Position numbers and translations under genes: made by a program. DNA of 64,000 bases, taken from positions 4,569,127-4,633,126 of the forward strand of contig JAQFVV010006272.1 in the NCBI GenBank assembly GCA_028023455.1, in the 5' to 3' direction. Below are positions 10,856 through 25,353 of the stretch, piece by piece (position 1 is the first letter of the stretch; every line of letters starts with the position of its first letter). The notes beneath the pieces were generated by a model. It was not told where the DNA came from. It ran no database searches and saw only the letters and a program-made list of their open reading frames with translations. The DNA is from Epiperipatus broadwayi. Taxonomy: Eukaryota; Onychophora; Udeonychophora; Euonychophora; Peripatidae.

Positions 10856-13800
10856 TGTAACAGTCAGGTTTGTACATTTGTTCAGCAGACTGAGAGTCCA
10901 GATGAAAGAGAAAGAAGCTGACCAAGTTAGGATGATGACACCCTACATCTGATCATATCTCAACTCTCTTATCCATGCTTTCAAATCCCACACTAGTGAA
11001 TAACCTATCTGAGGCACACCAGTGAATGACCGGCCTGAGGTTGCTTGCACTTGATACTTCCTTGACCACATTCCATTACTAGCAAATCGATAGAACATGA
11101 GACATCCCCCCTAACTAATACTAAATGACTTAACTAGTGATTCATAAAGATTATGAGCAAGGATTGAGACTGAGAGGTAATATATTTTAGAAAATTTAAT
11201 ATATAACTTCAGAATTAATAAAACAAAATGTACATAATTTATCACACGCAGGTGAAGGTATATAGGATTAATATACATTCGTGATACAGAGCAGAAAACA
11301 TTAAAACTCAAGTATAGTGAATGTTATTTTACATATGATTAGTATTGTAGCTTTATACAATAAAACAAAACATTACAGTGACTAATTAACCTTTACATTG
11401 CCATTTTCCCTTTAATTACATAGGGATGAGTAAATATTATACAAAATTATACAGAGATAGATATCAAGAACTTAGCAAAAAGAATGCAATCAAACTAGCT
11501 GAGATATATTACTTATCAATAAAGTTTACATCTCATTTACAATACAAATCAATCAAGTTAACCCAGATTCTGGCTCAGTTCAAGGCCAAAGTTATTTAAT
11601 AATGCAGATGGAACTGATGGAGCAGTGTCACTTCAGATTCTATGGTGTATCAAATATATTAATAAAAAGAGTGTCTCTCAAAGGTGCACTCATAAATATT
11701 TATTATCAAGTAATCGGTTCTTTGTACCATGCTGCTTGCTATACTAATAAAAGGGACTTCTTTAGTCTGGAGGATTGAATAGCTACTTCAAGGATGAGAA
11801 TCTTTGGGTTTTTTTCAAATATCAAATACAAAATGGCTTGGCTGTCCAAACTAACTGGCATGGTTTGACATTAAATCAACACCAATGTAGACACATACAT
11901 ATGTATAGAACATAGCAAGAAGCTAAGCATTATTTGTTAATGAGCATCACATTCACTCTATGAATCTAATATAATCATTTTAATTCATTAAATATGTAAA
12001 ATACAGAGCATCTAGCAGTATCACTGCCATTAATCGATTTTGAAATAGCACATAATAATTATACTATAGGGAAATACTTAGAATTTGGCTTAAGAGTTAT
12101 CTGCATCATTTAAGACATATAGTTACAAATTTACAGTATATTTTAGGAGTTATTATGGGTCCAAATATTCATTGCACATATAATGTAGAAAATCACTCTC
12201 GCTTAAAGGCAAATAAATACTATTTATACACCTGGGTCAAATTTTATGTGGTAGATAAGTTCCTCAGAAAATGCGCACAAAAGAAATCGCACAAAAATAA
12301 ATGTAACTTACCTTGAAAAATGGGGGATAGGTTCCCGTAATTTACAGAAATTGGCATAAAAGCAAAGCAACAAGGAAAAATTATTTTAAAATTCACATTA
12401 AAAAAATAAGGAAATAAACTAATAAAAAATTTCAAATATATGAAAAAAATTAATATAAGACAAACTTTTTTTTATTAATTACAGTATTTAATTTTACATT
12501 TTTTCATACATATTTTAATCAATACCACTATTTTACAATATGCGTTTCTTTGTGAACTAGTAAGAAATCATATTCATGACATGTTGTACAACTAGCATCA
12601 TTTCCAGTCTTATGCTGTGTTAATGGTTTTCTGTTTCTATATTAAAAAATGAAATTGCAATCTAAGCAAAAAGATTATACATTATCATTAGAAAGATTAT
12701 TTTCAGTCTATCAAATCAATAAAATCTTCATTATTATTTATTTTAAAAATCTAAAAAAATATTTCTGTTAAAATTTAACAAAATACGTTTTAAAAGTTTA
12801 AAATTTTTGAATATTTATTGTGAAATTTTTATACGTACATATAAATCTATTATTATTATTTACTCATTAGTATAAGAAGGTTATTTATATAGAAGCTAAC
12901 ATTCTAAATACAGCTTTAGGCCATATTCACATAAGCTGCTAATATAACATTATATTTTTGAAAAAAAAAGTATTTCAAGTCAAAATAAGTTATTAATAAT
13001 TTAAATTTTTGATATCTAGTAAATATAATGAAATATGAAGGATACTAAGAAGAAACATGAATTGCATAACTTCAAAATCGCATTAAAATAATCCACATAA
13101 AACGAGACCCAGGTGTAATTATTTATTAGGCCATATTATAGACAGCAATATTATCACTGGTGAAGAATATTAAGTACAGAAGGAAGTTTGTCAGTTTCTT
13201 TAGAGCAAATAAGCACAATGAGAGCATGTAGGTATTTTTCTGAGAATTAATAATTCGCCAAATTCTGTTCTGATTACTTTAGCATAAATCAATCACAACT
13301 ATGATAAAGAATGGATTAAATAACATCTAAACAATAAATAAGAAGTTAATACACTTATCACTAAAGTTTTAGGGCTCAAACATTATTAAAATAAATATAT
13401 GTGTATGGGTATGATTATAATAATGATAATGATGATCAAGCAAGATTTGATAAAGTGTCTACTTTAAAATAAAGATACATAGCAGATTTACATTTACATA
13501 GCAGGGTTATACAGGAAATATAATGAGTGCTAGCTTGATAATTACTTTAAATAATGAATGATATTTTTAGTATGCTTTACTGTAATTCTTGAGAGAAATT
13601 CTAGTAGAAGTTCATATAAGGACGGCTTCTCTGAGCATGATTCCTATTCTCCATGGATGGACATGAATCTGGCTTTTCTTGCTTTCTGATGCCATTCAGT
13701 AGATGTGGCTTCACCATTTTAATTCAGCTTATTGGATACAATTTGCTTATGGCTCAGGTGGCTTACTAGGTACAGCTTCGTTATAGCTGAGGTGACTTCT

Positions 13801-14214
13801 GGATATGGTTCCATTATTACCTATGTGGCTGGTTTATACTTATAAGGTGGCTATTGGTGTTTCTTGGGCATAAGACAATAGCTGTTGTTACCATTTGTAG
13901 AAGCTCTGGTGGAAGATAAATGGCAACTCTACCTTCCACTAGCCTATGGTTCTCATTTTAGCAACAATAATATCTTTTTAATAAAAAAACTTTAATAATA
14001 TTCTTTCTGTGATATATTTTTCTATATATGTATATATTACCCTTACTGGCGTCTATATTGCAATGAAATAGGCACTTATACAGGGACATACTTTATAATT
14101 CTTTAAGAGTACAAGTTCAGAGTTCTGAATTAACAAAATACATGCAATTTGGAGTGCAATAATAACTATTATGATTATAGTAGGTGAAACAGGTGGATCT
14201 TTAGATCTGTTTCA
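10856..14214. mobile_element. Element A: 3.36-kb TG...CA element (solo long LTR or non-autonomous element)
   Basis: Starts TGTAACAGTCAGG and ends GATCTGTTTCA, flanked by a 4-bp duplication ATAT. TG...CA ends and a 4-bp target fit a Ty3/gypsy LTR. The first and last 8 bases also form an imperfect inverted repeat (TGTAACAG / CTGTTTCA). It is related to element B at 34342-37590: same ends, same target, and matching blocks such as tgagcaa-attgagac near 11154/34675, an accggttc/aatcggttc block near 11714/35319 and a TCACnnGCAGGTGA motif. No coding frame or second LTR was found. A 887-bp Tigger-type insertion interrupts it. Confidence 0.7.
12229..13115 (-). mobile_element. Tigger/pogo-type deletion derivative (MITE) inside element A
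   Basis: Terminal inverted repeats CACCTGGGTC...ATTTTATG and ...CATAAAACGAGACCCAGGTG, flanked by TA on both sides (12227-12228, 13116-13117), which is the Tc1/mariner-superfamily target. The outer ~180 bp at each end match, in opposite orientation, the ends of the longer copy at 39886-41227 (e.g. cctcagaaaatgcgcac here versus its complement near 41185). The interior has lost the transposase. The 63-codon minus-strand frame at 12244-12435 is a chance frame in the terminal region. Confidence 0.85.
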
Positions 14215-14700
14215 ATATGTTACTATAGAAAATCTACATATGTTAATCATACATTTAAATGCATATTAAATGTAATTATGCAAATGAGATACAATTAAGC
14301 AAAAATGGACTCTCATAAAAAATCATTAATACCTATTGGTTATTTAAGGAAATGAATAATTGTATGTTTCATATATTACAGAAGCAACAAATAGTCTGCA
14401 TACTGTTGATATAACTGCCTAAGTTCATCATTCCTATTGCAGTCATTCCAGAATTGGTGTATAAAGAACTTTCTTTATTTAAGATACAATGCAATGGATT
14501 ATAATTACAGTATATATCTGAAGAAATTGACATAAACAAGCAGACATTTATAGTAATTAGAGATTTTAATAAAATGTCTAATTGTTATTTACTTTTTTTT
14601 TCTATTTTGTTATTTAACATTAAAGAAATGTATTTTGTTACTTCAATACTTGAGTTTATTTATAGTTACTGATGCTCTCTGACTGGTATTGAGATAATAA

Positions 14701-17700
14701 TCCCCTTGGAAAACAGCAGAAACTAAAAATAAGCTTTTACTTATGAAGATATTTTAATATATGGACAGAGATTTTCTAGATTAGGATTAAATCTGCAAGC
14801 TTCACAAATTTTTTAATAAGATTAAAAACTTTCCCTTATAATGTAAATAAACTTGATAAATCCATTCTTAATAATCCCATATAGCTTAATATGAAAGTAT
14901 TCCCTTCTTATGGACTTCCTTTAAAATCTGAATAAGATTTTATTCATATGTGAAGTTACAAAAGAAGTGACAAAAAAAGTAACAATACTTCCAAAAAACT
15001 AATTCAGTAACTGACTTCCAATAGTTAGTTATTAGAATAAGATGATGGATGCAAATAAAGTTTCTATGTCATGAGTAAGTTAGTGAATGTGATGTTAATT
15101 TTATTAATATGCTTATGACTTGGTGTAGTTTTCTTAAGCAGTAAAGTTGAAATAATAAATTAGTAAACTTAATGGAGTTGTAAACAATAAAGAAGAATAT
15201 TGTGCTTGTCCTTAGGACAGTTATACAAACTGTAATGTTCTCTGATCGCTATTTGTCACGAAATAATTTTTGATAGCTAAAGTTTAGTTAAATTTTGACT
15301 AATGGATGATTTTTATGATCATTTTTTATTTTCCAAAAATTTCGTATCAAAGTTTTATCATCATCATCATCATCATTATATAATCTGTTGTACTATTTGT
15401 TTTTTTTCTTTTTGTTATTACTATTTTTCGCTGTTTTTTTTTTTTACGATCTCTAGTTAAATATTTCATTTTTTCTCTCATATTGTGTGATTTATTTTTA
15501 GTTGTTTTTGAATTTATGATTGTTCATCTTCAAGCTTTACATTTATAATTAAAAAATAGTAAAATGCGTTAGTTAAATGTTCTTTTTAAAAAATATCTTA
15601 ATACATTTCTTATCAAAATCTTATTATAGTTTTGCTTTCATCTAAGCTTCAATTATATATATATATTTAAATTGCTGATAAAATATATATTTCTCTGATA
15701 AAATATATATTTCTGTTAATTTTTTGAAGTAGCTTAAAAAGTTATAAAATCTATCTGTTATGTCCCAAACGTGGAATTTGAATAAAGATAAGTATGATTT
15801 TTTTTTTTTTCCAGCTTGATGAATACTTTAAATAAGACTTTTTTTTTTTTTTTAAAGCAGTCGCCCAATAGTCATTATAGTTAGTCACTCTTGTATAGGG
15901 AAGCAAAAGATTGTTTAGCTGCTTATAGCTGATATATTGATAATATAATTTTTAAAAAATATGATTGTAATATTTTATTCTTCACTATTGACAGATCATA
16001 CTGCCATAGTGCAAGCCATGGTTTACACATATCTTTTTATTTATGTTTCAATTTGCACTTTTTATTATTATTAATTAATTCAATATATTTTATTTAATGT
16101 GTGTATGTTTATAAATAAAAGCCTACACATGCATGGTCACTATGCTAAGTGAATACTTCATAATTAAAATTTTAAACTTTGAGGTTGGATCATCAAAACA
16201 TATTTAAAATCTGGGCATTTTAATAGGTTGTGGAAAATGTTTTTAAAGCTAGTTTAAAAGACAAGTATCGTATTGAGAGTCAGTTTTAAGTGGCAGAATT
16301 TCTGTCAGCTTCATTTAACAGCCAGATGTCTTTACAAACAGCTGAAAGAACTATAGACTTCTGTCATCAGATTCCGCCCACATATCAATGGTAGCACTTT
16401 TTTTTTAGTACGTAGTAAATAGTAAAAAAAAAATACATTATTTTTGGGGATGTTTATTTATTAAATTCCTGCTAAGTTTTATTATTCTTTAAAATTGTTT
16501 ATTAAATTTTTATTTGTGTGTGTATGTGTGTCTTGCATCTACTTTATTTTTAGAAAAAAAATATAATCATTTTAACTGTCGTTGAGTAAAATTTAGGAAG
16601 TCATTTCTCTGGCCAAAGATATAACAGGAGACATTTTTATCGAATGGGTTCTTGTTTATAATTATTCTAATTAAGCTGATTTCAAAATGTCAAGTTATAT
16701 ATTAAACTATTGTCGTTACAATTTATAATTAAATTGTTGGTGTTTCTATTTAGCAGAAGTTCATATATATAACAAAGCAATTTTAGAGTCTCATCTTTAG
16801 GTAAAAGTAAATTGCACTAAACAAGCAAAGGAAAGTTTAATCACTACAGATTGATGTAATTAAATTCACTGCCGAAGTTATGCAGAGTAACTAAGCAACA
16901 GAGGACTACTGCTAGACAATAAATAAAACTTTATTATCAAATTAATTTTAAAAATCTTTTACATTATTGAAATACATAATTGAAAATATATCTTTTCACA
17001 TAAGTTAAATTTTTAAAACAATTTTTATTAGTTTATACAGACTTCCGAGATTTGTCTTCAGTCTAATAATTTCTATATAAACGTTGAATAGTCAATAAAT
17101 ATTAGCAGTACTAGAAAATTTCCCCAATTTTAAATTTAATTCATTAACATTTTGATGCTAGAAAACACAGGGTTATTTGTATAATACATAAATTATGAGA
17201 TGCTTCGATGTTGTATATTAATTGGATATGACAAGTGTCAATAAAATCAATAAAAATAAATTAATAATGAAATTTTTGTTGCTCTGGAGATAATATGACA
17301 CCAAGAACCAAAGTGGCAGAAGATGCATTACACTAAATTTCACAGGGCAATAAACACTTTTTTTCAAGATGAGAAAAAAATCAGTGGATTAAATTTTGTG
17401 TAATAATTGTAAACTCATATTTTTTTCTTGCTTGGGAAGATTTTAAAGTTAACATAACTGTGCAAACTTTTAATAATATTCTTTACGGCAAACCAGTATA
17501 GTTTGAACTGAATAAGTAATCACTATTATAAATATATACTGGATAATATTTTAATGAAAAACAAAAGTCAAATATGATTTTAAAAACTATATTTTAAATT
17601 TTATTGTATCATATAAACTTGTAAATATTTATATTTTGAAGACAATATAATAATAATTCTAATACGTAATAATTTAGAGCATTAATATAAATGCATTTTA

Positions 17701-18416
17701 CATAGAGAGAACATTTTAAAAAATACTTATTACTTTAGTTTCCAAAATAGTTTATTAAAGATTATATTATTACATTAGAGGTTATTTGGTACCTATTTTG
17801 TTCAATCCTTAAATGTATTTTAAGTTCAGATAACTCTCTTCAAAAGTCAAATGTTAGAAATTTAATACCTTAAATCATTAAGTGTACTACTGGGAGCAAA
17901 ACAAACATATTTGAATTTACTGGCACATGCTCCAAACTACATTTAATTAAATGCTGTTGGATTTTTTCTGTCCAATCTTGAGCTTGTGCTGTCCATAAAT
18001 CATTCTTTATTTATTTCCTATTGTCTTTATATTAGTGGAGTCAAAAACATGGGTATATGTAAATCACTGTGCAGATTGTGTTATATATTTATATATCACA
18101 AATGAAAACATCTATATACCTCACTGTACACAATACTATTATTAGCATCAATCATTGGGTCTACTATTTTCAATATTATTAATTGCTAAATTATAAACTT
18201 CTCCATTAATAATAATCATTATTGCCAGGCCTACTCCATCTTATAATATTGATTACAAAATAGAACTACATTATCTCAATGTATTCAGTTAAAGAGATAT
18301 GTAAGTCCTTTCTTTTATTAGTTCACATTTATTAAATAATTTTAATAGATATATTATGATCTCCTAAACTATATAATCCATTCACCTCTAATGATGCCAT
18401 TTCTATAGAGATTTTA
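14701..18416. other. 3.7 kb AT-rich stretch, no gene recognised
   Basis: Contains a (TCA)n run at 15358-15377 and long T tracts near 15800-15860. No coding frame of note, and no element ends were recognised. A 24-base segment at 17679-17702 (gcattaatataaatgcattt then taca) recurs at about 61720. Confidence 0.5.
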
Positions 18417-19644
<1,228 letters not shown>

Positions 19645-19658
19645 AAAAAAAAGTTATA

Positions 19659-19746
19659 GTCAAGCACTGATGGCCTAGTGGTTAGCATAGCTGCCTTCCA
19701 AGCAGTTGGCCCGGATTCGCTTACCGGTCAATGCATTTGACATATG
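19659..19746 (+). mobile_element. tRNA-Gly-derived SINE with perfect target-site duplication
   Basis: gtcaagcactgatggcctag opens a tRNA-like head. Acceptor gcactga/tcaatgc, A-box-like tggcctagtgg (19671-19681), and an anticodon arm gctgc-CTTCCAA-gcagt with anticodon position TCC (Gly) are clear; the B box is degraded (ggattcgcttacc). A short non-tRNA tail ends in poly-A. The 14-bp duplication aaaaaaaagttata (19645-19658 and 19749-19762) is exact, so insertion is recent or the site is well preserved. Same family as the copy at 1100. Confidence 0.88.
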
Positions 19747-19762
19747 AAAAAAAAAAGTTATA

Positions 19763-22708
19763 TGTCATAATTCATTATAAATATATTTAATTTGAATTTT
19801 CATGACTTTTTAAGTCAGTGTAAACTATTCTTTGTTTATAAAAGCTGTACTATAATTAGAATGTTACTGGTCTGTTGTTACATGCTTAATAAAATAAAAT
19901 TGAATTGAATATATTGAACCGGATACTTTCTCCACTTGAAAAGCAACCATTTACAAAACTAAAATGTATATTTATAAAGATTTTAAAAGAAAAGAGAAAA
20001 TTGTATTTAAAAAATTTTATATTTTCTTTTTTTTTTTTTTATTAAGAGTATGTGTGATAACACACATACTCGATTCTAAATGGAAATCGTAAAAACATTT
20101 TAATATAAAAGAGTTTTGATTGAGATAACTTTTGTTTGCTGTTGTTTGTTTTAATCTGTTTTAAAAGCAGAAACTCATTTTCTAATTTATTAAGAGTGGT
20201 ATTTGAAAAGTAAAAACATAAGATAAAGAATAGCCCTGGTTAAAATCTTAATTAAGATCTAATGAGAAATAAAGAATAGCCCAAGTCAAAACTTTTAATT
20301 AAAATCTGGAGGGAGATAACAATAGTATATAAAAGCTGTGTATTTTTGATTAAGGACATATATATTTTATATTTGCTACTTTTTAACTGATGAGGTTTTT
20401 TTTTTTCTAGTTGAGAACTGCTGACTTATATATTTTATATTGCATATAAAAGCGATTTACCCGCTGACGAAGAAGCTGCAAAAACCAAAAACAATTGCAT
20501 ACTACTGAGATATATATTTTTATAAATTGCTTATTAACAATTCCTGATTGCATATTATATTTGCTAATCATGGATTGTTGTTTTCTTGGGTTAATTGGAA
20601 AGAAGATTACAGTTTGCCAACTGCTAAAAAAAAACAATTCAAGGAGAAGAAGAAAATAAATAAATAAATAAACATGCTTAATACTGAAAATATCAATACC
20701 TTCATGCTTCCCCACCATATTAAGGGAGATCAAAATCCACAGTAATGTACTTCCTATATAACTAAACCTTGTGCACACTGCTGGAATCAATCTGATGGTA
20801 AAACTGAAGCCTGGGAGATAACTGAACATTTTTCTATTTTACCCAGGGCTTAAATCTCTAAACTTTATATTAAAAAAAAAAAGAATATGAATATATGATA
20901 GGTCTATGAGTAGGAATTTGGATATTATTAATAATGTATAAATATTTCATTTATTAGATGTATTTTTTTTAAACCTATACATTATAAAGAATCAGTTTAA
21001 GAATTTATTTTATTCCTTTGTCAGAGTGTGTATTGGAAATTAATATTTTATAATCATTGTTTTTCTTCATTATTATTATTAGTTGTTGTTAAAAGCTTTG
21101 GCAGATAATAGTATTTTTTATCTCACCTGTTCCCTATTTTATTTGAATTTACTTTAGTTTAATGTACATTTGCATTTTCTGCAAATCGTAGATCTTTGGG
21201 CTAGTGATTTATCGATTATATAGTTCTGTTTTTTTTTAATACTGTAAAGATTTTGAGATTTCCTTTTTATTCATTATATTAAAAATTAATAAATCATAAT
21301 CTTTTCTTTTTGCTTGCATGAAGGCAAATCTTAAGAGTTGTATAAATGTGACCTCGTATGAGTGTTTGTGGAGCATATAACATCCTTGTTTTGCCCCGAT
21401 GTTTTTTAGGGAGTTAAGGAAAGCTCACTTCACACTGTTCATACAAGATCATCTTGATTAAAATCTCTAAATAAAGAAAAATATAAATTGAAGAGTAGAT
21501 AAATCAATAGCAGAAAGATCATTATAATCCCCTATAAGTTAGGTGAGAAAGCAAAATAATCTACTGAAGTATTTAATGCCACAATATTCTCATGCACTCT
21601 CAGACAACAAAGAAAAAAATTTTGAAGTAGGAAACTAAAAAATTTGATTTAAAAACCAAAACAAATCCACACTGGAGAAATTATCAATGTTAATTTTCGT
21701 TGGCTGATGCAAAAATTGAGTAGAATTTTAGGCAGTTTATTATCCCAGAAAGGGGGAGTATGAAAAACAAAGATCGTTAGAAATGACCTAAATAACTGGA
21801 ACAACACATAAAAAACATTAAAAATGTTTTGAGTGATAGAATAAATGGAATAGGAAATGAATTCAAGAGTCTAAAAGGGAATAAAACCCTCTATGATCTA
21901 TAAAACAGTCAAACTATCCTTTAAACAGGAGACGGAAATGGTTGTCAATTGTAATTAAGCACAAGGTAGATACATGGAAACAATGAGAAAAAATACAGAC
22001 TAAAACTAAGAATTGTGAATGAAAAAGCACATAAACAGCAAAGAATATTCTTTAAAGGGACAAATACATATAAGGAATACTTTTAATTGCAGCAAAACTA
22101 ATTTTTTAAAGCCTTTTTATGAGAGCTGTGAAGCAAGTGACTTTCTAGTAGCAGCTCCACCTGTTTCTTAATCACAAAATAATGTGTATTGAATAATCAA
22201 TGCCTTTTTTATGCATTTCATTTACACTTATTACCCCTTATAGTGTTATGCTGAATATATAAGATTTAAAATATGGATTAATGTTTTATTTCTCAACTAA
22301 AATAATTTCATTATAATATTATGAAATATTACATTTTTATCTCTGTTTATATTTTATGATATTCACCATTTGACTCTCTTTATCTTACACTAAATGTCAC
22401 ACTCAATTTTCCTATTGTCTTATTATCAAACTCTCTAATAATATACAACAAATAAAATACCCTGTCAAATATGACTACTTATCTATTCCTAGTCTAATTT
22501 CCACTTACCATTTAGGATATTAAGCTAAATGTTAATAAACCACTCTTTGCTGCATTCTGATATAAAAAAAAACTTTATCTTTATTTTATTGAATAATTCA
22601 GATATTAATTGACTATTTCCAGTTTTTACCTATTTTATACATTCAAACAGGCAAAACTTTCTGTGATGTTCATTGGCTATTTTATACATGTCTTACAAAA
22701 AAAATAAT
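19763..22708. other. 2.9 kb AT-rich stretch, no gene recognised
   Basis: The longest frame (20407-20829, minus, 140 codons) is rich in Phe/Ile/Leu/Tyr with no recognisable domain, and I do not accept it as a gene. A perfect 11-bp hairpin is at 20046-20071. A weak LINE-like patch around 21340-21440 could not be confirmed. Confidence 0.45.
20046..20071. repeat. Perfect 11-bp stem hairpin after a T14 tract
   Basis: gagtatgtgtg (20046-20056), loop ataa, cacacatactc (20061-20071). CTAA follows 4 bases later (20076-20079). A hairpin followed by CTRR resembles a Helitron 3' end, but the next base is A and not T, and no 5' end was found, so the assignment is open. Confidence 0.6.
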
Positions 22709-22725
22709 TATAAAGACTTATAAAT

Positions 22726-23038
22726 AATATTTACTGAGGCTATAACTTCGAGAATATGCATGTAAAATGCAATAGTATGGACCTTTACAGGTGTTTAACC
22801 ACAAGCTTACGCTATGGAAGAAAAGAGGGTATGGATCTCTAAGGTGTTTAACCACAAGCTTACGCTATGGAAGAAAAGAGGGTATGGATCTCTAAGGTGT
22901 TTAACCACAAGCTTACGCTATGGAAGAAAAGAGGGCTCTTTTCTTCCATAGCATAAGCTTGTGGTTAAACACCTGTAGAGGTCTATACTATCGCATTTTT
23001 ACACACATATTCTCAAGGTTATAGCCTCAGTAAATATT
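22726..23038. repeat. Foldback with zero loop and a 53-bp unit tandemly triplicated in one arm
   Basis: The left arm begins aatatttactgaggctata and the right arm ends atagcctcagtaaatatt. A 53-bp unit beginning aggtgtttaaccacaagctt occurs at 22789, 22842 and 22895 in the left arm but once in the right arm. The third unit runs straight into its complement (ggaagaaaagag / ctcttttcttcc) at about 22934 without a loop. A 16-bp direct repeat tataaagacttataaa is found on both sides (22709-22724 and 23070-23085). Confidence 0.9.
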
Positions 23039-23085
23039 ACTTAAGTAAACAATGTGCATTTAATAAATTTATAAAGACTTATAAA

Positions 23086-25353
23086 CTAAAATTAGTTATA
23101 ATTATACTACAATTATGATACAGCATTAATAGTTAAACACAAGATCAAACTTTAAATATCACCATTTGTCATTTTTAATATTATATTAGAATACAGACAT
23201 ATAATACGTATATGTAACTACTTTTGGGTGTATATTTTATTAACTCACAGCTTATATACATTTATTTTAATTATCTAATACTTTTCAATTAAATAAAAAG
23301 AACTTTAAACAACTACTGGTATAGATAAACAAATCAAATTAATTATTAATTTCCTTATCTATTGATTTATCTCTCCATATTGATAATGATTATTCTAAAA
23401 TATAAAATTAACTATATACAAACATTACATTACAATTTTGTTTTGTATTTTTCTAATATACAAGTTCATCATAAAAAACTTTAATTCTTATTAATAATAT
23501 TTCAATGTTTTTCATGCTTACAGCATCAATCTTTTTCACACTTTTATTCCTTTTATACTTATACGAAAATTACTAAAACTATAGAATTCTAACACCATCA
23601 TGTTATTTACAATATTTAGGTTTCTTTTTATTTTCTTTCTTAACAACCAAAAATTATTTTTCACTTGTATAATATATTTCATTTAGATATTTCCAACATT
23701 AATTATACTTATTGTCTTCATATTATTCCTTAAGTATTCCTTGTTAATATTATCACTCAATATAGAGCAGTTTACACCTTCTCCTTAAAGATAAAAAAAA
23801 TGATATTATCCTCAACATAATTTATATTCTCAAATAAGCTAATGTTATTGATAATGATTTATTTCACTCTTTTTCTCCCATATGTATTCATTCTTTAGTA
23901 ATTATTTTTAGTAATTCTTTAATTTCTTTCACTTATCTTTTTTTTCATTGATAGTTTTAATAATTAATTCTTTCACATTCTACATAAACCAGTATGATTT
24001 ATTACAAGTATTAATATAATTCCTAATCAAAAATTTTCTTTTCCATTGGCCTGAATTATATCCATACAACATTCTAACTTTTAATAATTTATTAACCCTG
24101 CCTATAACTTATCATAAAAGTTTTTATTATGCATGAAAGTTATATTCACTAATAATAATCCATTTAAATCTTTTCTCCTAGTAAAATGTTCATTCCGATA
24201 TACATTTATAAGATGCATTCTATGCACATTTTTAATATGCAAATATTTCCATTCTTAGTCATTCCTAATTTAGTATTAACTATCTTGAAAACCATACATT
24301 TAACTTTGTTATGAAAAATTTTTCTGTTATTCATATAGCAATTCCACTTTAATCTTGCGTAAATGTTATAATAGTTAAAATGTATAAATATTTTATCTTG
24401 CTTATTCATCCAATTATGCATGAACATAATACTCACAGTCTGTTCCTTCTGATCAGGTATTACTTGATAACACTTTGTCATAACTCTTTTCTTTCATTAT
24501 AATGATTCCAAGATACATTTGGTAAAATTATAAATTGTTGAATTAGCCAACATAAATTTACTTTGTTTGCCCTTTCAACTTACTGAAAACTTTATAAGAT
24601 AAAGTTTAAAATCCTTAAGTAGATCATATCAATTGTTTTTAAAATAATAATAATAAGGTTCAAAAGATTTAAGAAACTTTAAAAAAAAAAAAAAACAAGT
24701 TACTTGTTTTATTTCCGATCTGTGATTTTTTATCTAAAGGTTTTCCCCTGATTTTTTTCTTTTCAACAATTATTGTCTACGTGCTAATTTATTTCAAATT
24801 GCATGTTCCCATTGGTTATTTTCCCACTTCTCTAATTTTGAATATTTATTGACTTACTTGTAGCTGAGATGTTTTTAAAAACAAGTATTATCTCTTTAAA
24901 ATATTTATTAGTAATAAAAAAAAACAATTCCTTTAATGACTCAATAAAACTACAAATTTTATTTCTATATAGATTAAATTTGAGATTAATCCTATGAACT
25001 TTTAATCACAAAATTTAGAACATAAATGTTACTTATTTAATTTAGAAAATAAATTAATATTTCACTGAAAATTTTTATTGCTAAATAATACAAAATGTGC
25101 ACAAACATAATTAATCATCTATATAATGCATATTTTCATTTATCAGATTAGATTTTAACACCCCTATAAATTTAAATATTATTAAACAATTATTTCTTAA
25201 CAGATATTATTAAATTATCCTTTAGTAATTTATCTTTTATTTACCTTTGAAATCTATATGTTGTGTTCTAAATGCACATCAAGGAAACTATTTTTTAGTA
25301 CTTTCTAGCTTAGTGCTTTCGGAAGTAATATATTCCCATATTCATAGATTGTG
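23086..25353. other. 2.3 kb AT-rich stretch, no gene recognised
   Basis: The 91-codon minus frame at 24206-24481 shows no domain and typical AT-bias composition. No repeat ends were recognised. Confidence 0.5.

Larger units (their letters stand above)
10745..14700 (+). mobile_element. 3' LTR of the gypsy element, split by a later insertion
   Basis: The left piece is about 10745-10855 and the right piece 14215 to about 14700. Joining them across element A restores the order of the 5' LTR at 6.9-7.49 kb (agtatatgaa...ttaatat, then ctactctagaaaatctac). The target ATAT is duplicated at 10852-10855 and 14215-14218, so element A arrived after the gypsy copy. Confidence 0.7.

Noticed and set aside
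20407-20829. 140-codon minus-strand open frame
   Set aside because: Composition is dominated by Phe, Ile, Leu, Tyr and Ser, no domain is recognisable, and AT-rich DNA yields such frames by chance.
21330-21440. Possible LINE reverse-transcriptase patch on the minus strand (GAKQGC-like)
   Set aside because: Only a six-residue resemblance to the GVKQGC block; neighbouring residues do not continue the RT pattern in any frame.
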